From Massilia sp. YIM B02763 (GTDB lineage Bacteria; Pseudomonadota; Gammaproteobacteria; Burkholderiales; Burkholderiaceae_D): a stretch of DNA of 64,000 nt. The stretch covers positions 62,001 through 126,000 of the forward strand of contig NZ_JASNRD010000014.1 in assembly GCF_030412015.1 (NCBI RefSeq). The letters run 5' to 3'. The notes under the pieces are model-generated. The model did not search any database and was not told the DNA's origin. It was given only the letters and a program-made list of their open reading frames with translations. The position numbers and the translations under genes are program-made. Positions 26,878 to 35,215 of this stretch are shown here, piece by piece. The first letter of the stretch is position 1. Each line of letters starts with the position of its first letter.

Positions 26878-28128
26878 TCAACCGTGATGCGCTTCCTCGC
26901 GCACCGCATGCGCCTGGACCGCTGCGCCGTGGCGCATTGCCGCGACGATGACCAGCACCAGCGCCAGCACCGTCAACGCCGCCCCGCCGAACATCACGGC
27001 CGCATAGCCCGCGCCTGCGTTCAGCACGGCCGCGCCCAGCGCCGCGCCGATCGCATTGCCCAGGTTGAACGCGCCGATGTTCACTGACGAGGCCAGGCCC
27101 GGCGCTTCCGTCGCGGCGCGCATCACGCGCATCTGCACGGGCGGCACCAGGGCGAAGGACGCGATGCCCCAGACCAGCAGGCCGATCGCGGCGCCGGCCT
27201 GGCTCTGGGCCAGCCAGGGGAAGGCGATCATGGTCGCCGCTTCCAGGGCCAGGAAGAACACCAGCGTCTTGTCGATCGAACGGTCGGCCAGCTTGCCGCC
27301 GACCGAGTTACCGATCGTGAAGCCGATGCCGACGACGGCCAGCATCAGGGTGATGAAGCCCGGCGAGGCCTGGGTAAACGTCTTCAGCGCGGGATTGATG
27401 TAGGTGTACAGCGCGAACATGGCGCCCGAGGCCAGCACGGTCGTCAGCAGCGCCTGCAGCACGACGGGACGCATCAGCACCTTCAGTTCCTTGCGCACGT
27501 CCGGTGCCTCGCCCTTGCTGCCCTTGGGCAGGAACATCAGCAGCGAAGCCATCGCCAGCACGCCCAGCATGCCGATCGCGCCAAACGACTCGCGCCAGCC
27601 CAGGCTGTCGCTGACCCAGGTGGCGGCCGGCACGCCGCCGATATTGGCGATGGTCAGGCCCGTGAACATCGCCGCGACGGCGCTGGCCTGCTTTTCGCGC
27701 GGCACGAGGCTGGCGGCGACGACGGAACCGATGCCGAAGAAGGCGCCGTGCGTGAGACTCGTGATGACGCGCGCCGCCATCAGGCTGGCGTAGTTCGGCG
27801 CCAGCGCCGAGAGGATATTACCGATGGTGAAGATCGCCATCAGGGCGATCAGCGCGTTGCGTCGCGGCCAGCGCGCCAGCAGCAGGGTCATGATCGGTGC
27901 GCCGACCATGACGCCGATGGCGTAGGCCGAGACGAGCATGCCGGCCGACGGGATCGACACGTTCACGCCCTGGGCAATGGTGAGGAGCATGCCCATGGGC
28001 CCGAATTCGGTGGTGCCGATGCCGAAGGCGCCGATGGCCAGGGCGAGCAGGGGCAGGGCGGCGCTGTGCGGCTGCCCAGTGGAGGAAGTGCGGGAGGAAG
28101 TGCTGGAGGATGGTGTGGATGCGTGCAT
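26878..28128 (-). CDS. MFS transporter (AraJ/YdhP-like, DHA1 family)
   Basis: 416 residues from the ATG at MHASTPSSS, just after CGAGAATAAT; a longer start exists but lies in promoter-like AT-rich DNA. After a Ser/Thr-rich tail of about 25 residues come twelve hydrophobic segments. The first contains GAFGIGTTEFGPMGML, typical of AraJ/YdhP-type drug or sugar exporters, and the loop after helix 2 has the ARWPRRNAL variant of MFS motif A. The substrate is unknown and there is no adjacent regulator. Confidence 0.85.
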   Translation of the reverse strand: MHASTPSSSTSSRTSSTGQPHSAALPLLALAIGAFGIGTTEFGPMGMLLTIAQGVNVSIPSAGMLVSAYAIGVMVGAPIMTLLLARWPRRNALIALMAIFTIGNILSALAPNYASLMAARVITSLTHGAFFGIGSVVAASLVPREKQASAVAAMFTGLTIANIGGVPAATWVSDSLGWRESFGAIGMLGVLAMASLLMFLPKGSKGEAPDVRKELKVLMRPVVLQALLTTVLASGAMFALYTYINPALKTFTQASPGFITLMLAVVGIGFTIGNSVGGKLADRSIDKTLVFFLALEAATMIAFPWLAQSQAGAAIGLLVWGIASFALVPPVQMRVMRAATEAPGLASSVNIGAFNLGNAIGAALGAAVLNAGAGYAAVMFGGAALTVLALVLVIVAAMRHGAAVQAHAVREEAHHG

Positions 28129-28263
28129 ATTATTCTCGCGTGGTTCGGCCGGGACCCATGTCCGGCCCGATGAACCCGCATTATGCACGCGATCACTTTT
28201 TCAGATAAAGCGCCTAATCCTCAAAACACTTTTGAAAATAACGCGAGAATTGACGCGCAAAGC

Positions 28264-28291
28264 CCGTCACCCCTGCGATGGCAGGGGCGAC
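28264..28291. repeat. Half-element of family A, copy A5
   Basis: CCGTCACCCCTGCGATGGCAGGGGCGACG contains one hairpin of the element only. It lies just after the stop of the TRAP binding protein gene. Confidence 0.55.
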
Positions 28292-28295
28292 GCGG

Positions 28296-29321
28296 TCACG
28301 CCAGCGTCTTTTCCGCCAGCGCCATCAGGCGTGCGCAATTGGCATTGCGGTCGGCATAGTCCTTCCACGCCGTCGTGCGGGCCAGGTCCTGCCATTTGCG
28401 CAGCGAGACGTCGGTGAGGTCGATCGTGCGGCCGCCGTTGCCCTGGAAGAGCGCGGCCACCGAGGCATCGTCCATCTGGGCCGACTTGCGCGCGAAGCTT
28501 TCCAGGTCGGCGCCCACGGCCAGCAGCGTCTTCTGCTGGTCCTTCGTCAGGCGGTCGAACGAGGCCTTGGAGATCAGCAGGGGCTCGAGCATGAACCAGT
28601 AGGCGCCGCTGCGCGCCGTCGTCACCGACTTGCTCACCTCGTCCAGGCGGAAGGAGATCAGCGACGACGACGAGGTCATGGCGGCGTCGATGCGGCCCTG
28701 CTGCATGGCGCCGCGGATCTCGTTCGAGGGCATGGCGACGACGCTGGCGCCGGCTTCCTTGAGGATCAGGTCCATCTCGTGCGAGCCGCCGCGCACCTTC
28801 AGGCCGGCCGCGTCTTCCGGATCGACGATGGGCCGGGCGCGCGACGCCATGCCGCCCGCTTGCCAGATCCAGCTGAGGATCACGATGCCCTTGTCGGCCA
28901 GGATGCGGTTGAATTCCCGGCCGATTTCGGCGCTCTTCCAGGCGTAACCCTGTTCGTAGGATGTCACCAGGCCCGGCATCAGGCCGATATTGGCCTCGGG
29001 CAGGTCGGCGGCGGCGTAGGACAGGGGTACCAGCGACATGTCCAGGCGGCCCGCGGCCAGCGCCCCGATCTGCGCCTCGCTCTTCATGAGCGTGGAGCGC
29101 GGGTAGATCGAGAATTTGACCTTGCCCCTGGTGCGGCGCTCCGTCTCGGCGGCGAACATGCGGCACAGCCGGTCGCGGAAATCGCCTTCGGCAACGCTGC
29201 CGCCGGGGAACTGATGGGAGATCTTGAGGTGCGTGGGCTGGGCCCACGCCGTCTGGAGCCAGAGCGGACTGGTCGCGATCGCGCCCAGTAATGTCCTACG
29301 GGTCATTACCGACATATTCAT
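28296..29321 (-). CDS. TRAP transporter substrate-binding protein (DctP family), orphan
   Basis: 341 residues with a signal peptide that includes an Arg pair (MTRRTLLGAIATSPLWLQ, cleaved after TAWA) and could be Sec or Tat. The mature protein has the DctP pattern: LKISHQFPGGS, the GRLDMSLVPL strand (about residue 88) and LKVRGGSHEMDLIL (about 172) where the ligand carboxylate-binding Arg sits. The DctQ and DctM membrane subunits are not in the neighbourhood, so it must work with unlinked partners or as a sensor component. Confidence 0.85.
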   Translation of the reverse strand: MNMSVMTRRTLLGAIATSPLWLQTAWAQPTHLKISHQFPGGSVAEGDFRDRLCRMFAAETERRTRGKVKFSIYPRSTLMKSEAQIGALAAGRLDMSLVPLSYAAADLPEANIGLMPGLVTSYEQGYAWKSAEIGREFNRILADKGIVILSWIWQAGGMASRARPIVDPEDAAGLKVRGGSHEMDLILKEAGASVVAMPSNEIRGAMQQGRIDAAMTSSSSLISFRLDEVSKSVTTARSGAYWFMLEPLLISKASFDRLTKDQQKTLLAVGADLESFARKSAQMDDASVAALFQGNGGRTIDLTDVSLRKWQDLARTTAWKDYADRNANCARLMALAEKTLA

Positions 29322-29613
29322 CCTCCAAGATGATCAGATCGACGTGTCGAATCGTGCCTCCGTGTCGCATGGCGCCGGCTGCATCGTTCGTATTGTTGTG
29401 CGTATAAGAATAGGCTGAGCCAGTGGCATGTCAAGACGAAAATTGAATTTATGCCAAAGCTTTTTGCCACGAACCGTGCCGGCGGCATGCGGCAATGCAG
29501 CGCAAGTATCTGCCTTGCGAACGCAGCATTGTTTGCGCTAGCTCTAATGGTGGCCCGGTTCGCTACGTATTGCGGTGCATCGCCCGTACCAGCTGCGGTG
29601 TTGCACGAAAAGC
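29322..29613. other. Intergenic region upstream of the TRAP binding protein gene
   Basis: About 290 bases, AT-richer at 29400-29480, with no convincing gene. It probably holds the promoter of the leftward TRAP gene. A family A repeat follows at 29614. Confidence 0.4.
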
Positions 29614-29699
29614 ACGTCGCCCCGGCGTAGGCCGGGGCCCAATTTCGCCACGCCGCCGGAGCGCACGGAACTTGGGCCCCGGCCTGCGCCGTGGCGACG
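29614..29699. repeat. Family A palindromic intergenic repeat, copy A6
   Basis: Arms start CACGTCGCCCCGGCG and end GTGGCGACGG, with a central TTGGGCC half. It lies immediately downstream of the alpha/beta-hydrolase gene. Confidence 0.85.
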
Positions 29700-29719
29700 G
29701 TGGCAGGGGATGCGGAAGC

Positions 29720-30670
29720 TCAGAGGCCGCGCAGGAAAGCGCGGATCGCGTCGCGCACCTTGTCCGGCTGGTCGAACATGGCGAAGTGGCGCGCCGGCGC
29801 GATGCCCGTCACCTGCAGGCGCGGCACGCCCTCCAGCAGCGCGCGGTAGTAGTCGAGCTTGGCCGCTTCCGTCAGGCCCTGCTGCTGGCTGTCGAGGTCG
29901 AAGTAGGGCGCCAGCACGAGGACCGGCGCGGCGATCGACTTCAGCCCCGGGCGCAGGTCCAGCGCCAGCACGTCCGCCGTGTAGCGGCCCACCGACGCCG
30001 GGTCGCTGCGGCCCGTCAGCTTGGCCAGCTCGTCGGCCTTGTCCATGTCCAGCACGCCGATCGTGCGCATATAGCCCTGCTGCTGTGCGGCGAAGGCGCC
30101 AGCCGGGATGCCCGCCAGGCGCTGGCGCATCGTGGCGGCTTGCTGGGTGCGCTGCTGGGGCGGGAAGTCCTCGGTGCCGGGGAAGACGGGCAGGCCGTCG
30201 ATGCTGACGATGCCGCCCAGCAGCTGCGGCCCGTCTTCGGCGAGCGCGAAGCCGAGGATGCCGCCCAGGCTGTGGCCGATCAGCACGGGCTTGTCCAGGC
30301 GCCGCTGGGCGATCAGCTTCTTGACGGCGGCCTGCGCGGCGGCGAACGGTTGGTCGCCGGCGGCCGGGCGGCCGTCGAAGCCCGGCAGCGTCAGCACGTA
30401 CAGCGTGTAGTCGCCGGCAAAGGCGCGGATCGTGTCCTGCCATACCCAGCTGCCGCTCGCCAGGCCCGGCACGAGGATCAGGGGCCGGCCGCGCGACCCG
30501 TGGCGTTCGACCAGCACGCCGTCGACCTCGAAGCGTTCTGCCGGGGCGATCGTGGCTGCGTAGCGGCTCGGCGCGGCAGCGGCCGGTGCCGGTTCGATGG
30601 CGCGGACTTCCTGGCCGATGCAGAGGACAACGACCAGCAGGGCGGCGATGCGGGATTTCGTGCACTTCAT
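29720..30670 (-). CDS. Alpha/beta-hydrolase, exported
   Basis: 316 residues with a signal peptide (MKCTKSRIAALLVVVLCIG, cleavage near residue 24). The fold is shown by LVPGLASGSWVW (oxyanion region, about 66-77), nucleophile Ser134 in IGHSLGG, and a terminal ARHFAMFD carrying the likely His. The substrate is unknown. Its ATG overlaps the stop of the XRE regulator gene by ATGA, making it the third gene of the operon that starts at 31262. Confidence 0.85.
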   Translation of the reverse strand: MKCTKSRIAALLVVVLCIGQEVRAIEPAPAAAAPSRYAATIAPAERFEVDGVLVERHGSRGRPLILVPGLASGSWVWQDTIRAFAGDYTLYVLTLPGFDGRPAAGDQPFAAAQAAVKKLIAQRRLDKPVLIGHSLGGILGFALAEDGPQLLGGIVSIDGLPVFPGTEDFPPQQRTQQAATMRQRLAGIPAGAFAAQQQGYMRTIGVLDMDKADELAKLTGRSDPASVGRYTADVLALDLRPGLKSIAAPVLVLAPYFDLDSQQQGLTEAAKLDYYRALLEGVPRLQVTGIAPARHFAMFDQPDKVRDAIRAFLRGL

Positions 30671-30867
30671 ACGGACTCCTCGGGGAAAAAGATGGTTTCG
30701 ATCGGCTGGGCGAACAGCCGGGATATCGCGAACGCCAGCGGCAGGCTGGGGTCGTACTTGCCCGTCTCGATGGCGATGACGGTCTGGCGCGACACGTCCA
30801 GCAGCTCGGCCAGGTGGGCCTGGCTCCAGCCGCGCGCGCCGCGCAGGTCGCGGATCAGGTTCTTCAT
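30667..30867 (-). CDS. Small XRE-type transcriptional regulator
   Basis: 66 residues that are essentially one helix-turn-helix (WSQAHLAELLDVSRQTVIAIE, about 14-34) plus a short dimerising tail ending FFPEE. Proteins of this size are commonly encoded after a small multi-pass membrane protein, as here. Both ends overlap their neighbours by ATGA. The inverted repeat at 31288-31347 is the obvious candidate operator for it. Confidence 0.9.
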   Translation of the reverse strand: MKNLIRDLRGARGWSQAHLAELLDVSRQTVIAIETGKYDPSLPLAFAISRLFAQPIETIFFPEESV

Positions 30868-31262
30868 GGTTCCGGGCGCCGCTCCACGCGCGCCCTGGCG
30901 AGCGAGGCCAGCGCCCAGCTCGCGCCCATCACGATCCAGACGGAGAACATCGACAGGCGCGGGAAGCCGGCCGTCTCCAGGAAGCCGTAGCTGAACGTGA
31001 CGGCGCCCGTGATGGCGAACGCGAGGCCCAGGGTCTCGAGCATGCGCAGGCGCTGGTATTCGTCGATGCGGCGCACGTGGCGGGCGATGGCGCGGATCAT
31101 CAGGCCGAAACCGGCCATGGGCAGCAGCAGCACGGCCGTGCGCAGCGGACCTTCGGGCAGCGGGCGGCCGAACGCGATCGACGCGCTCAACAGGACCACG
31201 TAGACGGCAAGCGCCGTGAACAGCTCGCGGTGATACGCTTTCGTGACGCGTCGTTCGTGCAT
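30864..31262 (-). CDS. Four-helix membrane protein of unknown function
   Basis: 132 residues with four predicted membrane helices (about 13-31, 43-61, 79-98, 105-123) and charged loops (HVRRIDEYQRLRMLE). A GAGGAG RBS lies a few bases before the ATG; longer in-frame starts run antisense through the flavoprotein gene. First gene of a three-gene operon with the XRE regulator and hydrolase. No catalytic motif is visible; a sensor or anti-regulator role is possible but not shown. Confidence 0.8.
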   Translation of the reverse strand: MHERRVTKAYHRELFTALAVYVVLLSASIAFGRPLPEGPLRTAVLLLPMAGFGLMIRAIARHVRRIDEYQRLRMLETLGLAFAITGAVTFSYGFLETAGFPRLSMFSVWIVMGASWALASLARARVERRPEP

Positions 31263-31287
31263 GGGAGACTCCTCGTCGTGGCGGTGA

Positions 31288-31347
31288 ATGTAAAGGATGC
31301 TTGACATCGTAGGCCGATGCCTCCCAGATGTCAAGCTCCCTTTACAT
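31288..31347. promoter_or_regulatory. Large inverted repeat and sigma-70 promoter between divergent genes
   Basis: Arms of 21 bp (31288-31308 and 31327-31347) match at 19 positions around an 18-nt centre. Within it the leftward promoter is TTGACA (31334-31329) and TACGAT (31311-31306) with exactly 17 bases between. A second TTGACA reads rightward at 31301. A regulator binding this dyad would cover the promoter of the membrane-protein/XRE/hydrolase operon. Confidence 0.65.
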
Positions 31348-31409
31348 CGACCGGCGCGCCGGCATTCGACTACAATGCACGCCTTTCCTCGCACACGCCG
31401 CTTCCTGCC

Positions 31410-32669
31410 ATGATCCAGACTCCCGACCCTTCGCGCCGCGCCATCGTCGTCGGCGGCGGCCCCGCCGGCCTGATGGCGGCCGAGGTGCTGGCCGCGGGCG
31501 GCGCATCCGTCGACGTGTACGACGCCATGCCGTCGGTCGGGCGCAAATTCCTCCTGGCGGGCAAGGGCGGCATGAACATCACCCACTCGGAACCGCTGGA
31601 CGCGTTCGCGGGCCGCTACGGCAGCCGCCGCGCCGACGTCGCGCCGTGGCTGGACGGCTTTGCGCCGGACGCCGTGCGCGCCTGGATCCACGACCTGGGT
31701 GTCGATACCTTCGTCGGCACGTCCGGCCGCGTCTTCCCCACCGACATGAAAGCCGCGCCGCTGCTGCGCGCCTGGCTGCACCGGCTGCGCGAGGGGGGCG
31801 TGCGCTTCCACATGCGGCACCGCTGGCTGGGGTGGGACGGTAGTCCGGCCGCCGGCGCGCTGCGCTTCGCCACGCCCGAGGGGGAGCGCGTCGAGCGGGC
31901 CGATGCCGTCGTGCTGGCGCTGGGCGGCGCCAGCTGGGCGCGGCTCGGCTCGGACGGCGCCTGGGTGCCGCTGCTGCGGCAGGCGGGCGTGGACGTCGCG
32001 CCGCTCGTTCCCGCCAACTGCGGCTTCGACGCCGACTGGAGCGCGCATTTCGCAGAGCGCCATGCGGGCGCCCCGCTGACCACCGTGGCGCTGGCGCTGG
32101 ACGACGTCGATGGTGTCCCGCTGGCGCGCAAGGGCCAGTTCGTCGTCACGGCGACGGGCATCGAGGGCAGCCTCGTGTACGCCTTGTCGGCGCCCATCCG
32201 CGAACGCATCGCACGCGATGGCCAGGCCACGGTGTTCGTCGACTTGCTGCCGGACCACGACGCCGCGCGCGTGCTGGACGAGGTGGCGCGGCCGCGCGGC
32301 ACGCGCTCGATGTCCAGCCACCTGCAGAGCCGCCTCGGCATCAAGGGCGTGAAATCGGGCTTGCTGCACGAGTGCCTGTCGAAGGAAGCCTACGCCGACC
32401 CGGCGCGGCTGGCGCGGGCGATCAAGGCGCTGCCGCTGGTCGTCAAGCGGCCGCGCCCCATCGACGAGGCGATCAGCAGCGCCGGCGGCGTGCGCTTCGC
32501 GGACCTGGACGCCGGCGGCATGCTGCGCGCCGTCCCCGGCACCTTCGCCGCCGGCGAGATGGTGGATTGGGAAGCGCCGACGGGCGGCTATCTGCTGACG
32601 GCCTGCTTCGGCAGCGGCCGCGCGGCGGGCCGCGGCGCGCTGGCCTGGCTGGAGCGCACGCGCCCCTGA
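31410..32669 (+). CDS. HI0933-like flavoprotein, FAD-dependent oxidoreductase
   Basis: 419 residues from the ATG at MIQTPDPSRR, downstream of a TACAAT -10-like box (31371). Rossmann motif VVGGGPAGLMAAE at about 13-25, the family-specific GRKFLLAGKGGMNITHSE at about 46-63, LALGGASW at about 170, and the C-terminal FAD motif GEMVDWEAPTGGYLLTACF. This is the YhiN/HI0933 family, whose substrate is not established. It is divergent from the XRE operon and shares its control region. Confidence 0.88.
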   Translation: MIQTPDPSRRAIVVGGGPAGLMAAEVLAAGGASVDVYDAMPSVGRKFLLAGKGGMNITHSEPLDAFAGRYGSRRADVAPWLDGFAPDAVRAWIHDLGVDTFVGTSGRVFPTDMKAAPLLRAWLHRLREGGVRFHMRHRWLGWDGSPAAGALRFATPEGERVERADAVVLALGGASWARLGSDGAWVPLLRQAGVDVAPLVPANCGFDADWSAHFAERHAGAPLTTVALALDDVDGVPLARKGQFVVTATGIEGSLVYALSAPIRERIARDGQATVFVDLLPDHDAARVLDEVARPRGTRSMSSHLQSRLGIKGVKSGLLHECLSKEAYADPARLARAIKALPLVVKRPRPIDEAISSAGGVRFADLDAGGMLRAVPGTFAAGEMVDWEAPTGGYLLTACFGSGRAAGRGALAWLERTRP

Positions 32670-32715
32670 GGTCGATCATGTTAGGATGGCAATGTTTCGT
32701 CACGACCGTCATTCC

Positions 32716-33291
32716 ATGAACAAGACCTTGTCCTGCATCCTTGCCGCACTGGCGGCACTGGCCGCGCATGCCGCCTCGGCTGCCTCGGCCGCCGAACCCT
32801 CGTGCGCCCGGCAGCTGGGCGCGAAGCCCGCGGCCCTGCTCGTGGCCCAGTGCACCCGCGTGTCGCCCGCCACCCATCCGCCCTGCAACGTCGCCAACAG
32901 CTGCGCCATGGTCGTGGGCGAGATCGAGCGCAGCTGCAACCTGCTCGAGGGCGAATCGTATGCGCCGAAGTTCTGCAAGGTGGCCGACATGCGCAAGGGC
33001 ACGGCGCGCGCGACGGGCGTGCTGATGCCGTCCGACAGCGGCGACTACCCGCACCTGCGCGTGATGACGGACCAGGGTGTCCAGATGGGCGGTTTTTGCG
33101 TGGGCGACAAGGGCTGCGCCGCCTGGTTCGTGGATGGCAAGGAGGGCGAGGCGCCGCTGGCGCTCGACCCGAAGCTGCGCGGCCGCCGCGTGGAAGTGGA
33201 ATTCGTCACCGAGCCGAATCGCGGCCGGATCGAGAGCGACGAGGAGAACGCCATCCTCACGTTCGTCAAGCGGGCGGCCTTGCTCAAGTAG
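32716..33291 (+). CDS. Secreted protein of unknown function
   Basis: 191 residues with a clear Sec signal peptide (MNKTLSCILAALAALAAHAASA). The mature part has several Cys (CARQLG, CTRVSP, PPCNVANSC, SCNLLEG, KFCKVAD, GFCVGDKGC), suggesting disulfides and a periplasmic or extracellular site. I do not recognise a domain. It lies 46 bases after the flavoprotein gene and could share its transcript. Confidence 0.6.
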   Translation: MNKTLSCILAALAALAAHAASAASAAEPSCARQLGAKPAALLVAQCTRVSPATHPPCNVANSCAMVVGEIERSCNLLEGESYAPKFCKVADMRKGTARATGVLMPSDSGDYPHLRVMTDQGVQMGGFCVGDKGCAAWFVDGKEGEAPLALDPKLRGRRVEVEFVTEPNRGRIESDEENAILTFVKRAALLK

Positions 33292-33294
33292 GCG

Positions 33295-34104
33295 TCAATC
33301 CTTGAACACGACGCTGCCGCTGCCGTGGCGCGTCACGCTGCGCTCGTCCGGATTGCCGTAGACGACGGCGTCGCCGCTGCCCGTGAGCGACACGTTGACG
33401 GCGCGGCTGGCGTACACGGCGCTGTCGCCGGAACCCTCCTGCACGAGCGCGGCCTCCTCGGCGCGCAGGTGGCGCGCATCGATATCGCCCGAACCGCGCA
33501 AGGTGGCCGCGAGCGAGCGGCTGGAACCGACGAGGGTCAGCCGTCCCGAGCCCTCGACGTCGCCCGTCACCGTGTCGCTACTGCCGCCCGTGACCTCGAG
33601 GTCGCCGCTGCCGTGCACATTGGCCGCGATGTCGCGGTAGCGGCCGTTGAAGCGCACGGTGCCCGAGCCGCCCAGCGTGATGACGATGCGCTCGCCGCCG
33701 AAGCCGCTGACGGCATGCTCGCCGCTGCCGTTGACGGCCAGGTTGTCCAGCGTCGGCAGCGTGACGGCGACCTCGATCGGCTGGCGGTGGCGCAACAGGA
33801 TGCCGCGCGGGCCGATGCGCAGCGTATCGCCGTCGAGCGCCGTGTCGATGTTCGCCAGCAGGCGCTGCTCGCCCCGCACTTCCAGGCTGGGGACGGGGCC
33901 CTGGCGCAGCGTCAGGTTGACGGGGCCGCTGACCTCGACGCTGGTCGCCGCCCGCGCGAGCGTGCGCTTGTCGGTGGCGACGAGGCGGCTTCCCGGGCTG
34001 GACGGGCCGTTGCCGCCGTGGGCGCGCAGCATGCTGTACGAGACGCCGATCAGGACGAAGGCCAGCAGCAGCAGGGCGAAGCCGATTTTCAGGAGTGCGC
34101 GCAT
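33295..34104 (-). CDS. GIN-domain (DUF2807) exported protein
   Basis: 269 residues: an N-terminal membrane anchor or signal (about 7-25), then a beta-helix of the putative auto-transporter adhesin head GIN family, with recurrent GSGD/GSG turns (NGSGEHAV, HGSGDLEV, EGSGRLTL, RGSGDIDA, TGSGDAVV). Such proteins accompany DUF1700 and PadR genes in envelope stress operons. It lies nine bases after the DUF1700 gene. Function unknown. Confidence 0.8.
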   Translation of the reverse strand: MRALLKIGFALLLLAFVLIGVSYSMLRAHGGNGPSSPGSRLVATDKRTLARAATSVEVSGPVNLTLRQGPVPSLEVRGEQRLLANIDTALDGDTLRIGPRGILLRHRQPIEVAVTLPTLDNLAVNGSGEHAVSGFGGERIVITLGGSGTVRFNGRYRDIAANVHGSGDLEVTGGSSDTVTGDVEGSGRLTLVGSSRSLAATLRGSGDIDARHLRAEEAALVQEGSGDSAVYASRAVNVSLTGSGDAVVYGNPDERSVTRHGSGSVVFKD

Positions 34105-34113
34105 CGCCGCCTT

Positions 34114-34902
34114 TCAGCTGCCCTTGAGCAGGGACCGGTTCATCTGCAGGTAGCGCTTGAAGCCCACCCATGTATAGCGCGTGACGACGAGCGAGGCCAG
34201 CAGCAGCGCGATCCCGCCCAGCACCATGCCGCCGCCCAGCAGGGTCTGCGTGGTGCGCGATTCCGCGTCCATGTCCGTGCTGATGCGCAGCGTGCTGTCG
34301 GCCACCGCCTCGGCGCCGCGCAGCACGCGCGAGCGCCGCGAGGCGGAGGCGGCGTCGGTCTCGCTGCCATCGCCGTCGTCGCCGGCCGGCTCGGCGCGTT
34401 CCTGGCGCACGTGGATGCCCTGGTCGCCGATGGTGATCAGCATCTGGCGCTCGCCGCGGTCCTCGTCGATCGTGACGAAGCGGCTCGGCCAGTCGAGCAC
34501 CAGCTCGTTGGTGCCGGCCAGGCCGCTGGCGGTGGTGGCGATGCCCGCCAGGTAGAACGCGAGCGCGCTCACGTACAGGGCGCACAGCAGCGAGGCGTAG
34601 ACCATCGCCGGCACGAGCATGAACAGGTTGAAGATGGCCAGGCCGAACGCGGACACGACCATGCGCGCCGCCCCGGCCGGGCTTTTCCGGACCGACAGGC
34701 TCGCCATGTGGGCGCTGGCGCGCAGCGTCATCGCGATCTTCTTCGGCTCGTCCAGCTCGCCCGCCACGTCCTGCTCGCTGCGGCCGGCGGCGACGCCGTC
34801 GACGAAGCGCTGTTCGTAGTAGGCGAGCGTCCTGGCCTGCACGTCCGGCTGCAGGCCCATCATGGCCCGCTTGAGCGCGTCGAGATATTCCAGCTTGCCC
34901 AT
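34114..34902 (-). CDS. DUF1700 family membrane protein
   Basis: 262 residues. The N-terminal MGKLEYLDALKRAMMGLQPD and EQRFVDG region is the DUF1700 helical segment; hydrophobic stretches at about 80-120 and 222-242 predict membrane helices, and an acidic linker (GDDGDGSETD) lies between. In related operons a PadR regulator precedes this gene; here a small hydrophobic peptide gene does instead. Pairing with the GIN-domain gene suggests a membrane-stress module (inference). Confidence 0.8.
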   Translation of the reverse strand: MGKLEYLDALKRAMMGLQPDVQARTLAYYEQRFVDGVAAGRSEQDVAGELDEPKKIAMTLRASAHMASLSVRKSPAGAARMVVSAFGLAIFNLFMLVPAMVYASLLCALYVSALAFYLAGIATTASGLAGTNELVLDWPSRFVTIDEDRGERQMLITIGDQGIHVRQERAEPAGDDGDGSETDAASASRRSRVLRGAEAVADSTLRISTDMDAESRTTQTLLGGGMVLGGIALLLASLVVTRYTWVGFKRYLQMNRSLLKGS

Positions 34903-34924
34903 GCGTTATCCTCCGGCCCCGGCG

Positions 34925-35077
34925 TCAGTGGTGGCCGATGACCGGCATGGCGTAGAAGGCCGGGTCCGGGGCCGCGCCGGCGCCGACCAGGCCCGGATGG
35001 ACGAGCGCGACGGTCGCCAGGGCGACGACGGCCAGGAGGGCCAGGGTACGCAAGCCGAGTACGAGGTTCATGTGCAT
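34925..35077 (-). CDS. Small membrane or secreted peptide
   Basis: 50 codons starting MHMNLVLGLR. A hydrophobic helix (about residues 8-30) is followed by a short Gly/Pro tail ending VIGHH. The gene is 22 bases upstream of the DUF1700 gene and in the same direction, which favours a real gene, but there is no family I recognise and the start is ambiguous (35071, 35077 or 35089). Confidence 0.4.
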   Translation of the reverse strand: MHMNLVLGLRTLALLAVVALATVALVHPGLVGAGAAPDPAFYAMPVIGHH

Positions 35078-35215
35078 GTCCGCCAACATTCTTGTCGATG
35101 CTCCCACTCTACGCAGCGGCGCCCGGGCAGGCCAGCGCGGTGCGACGGACTGCCGTTTTTGCGGGATAGTCCGCACGGGGCTGCGACAGCCGGATGGCAG
35201 GAATCGGGACCCGGC

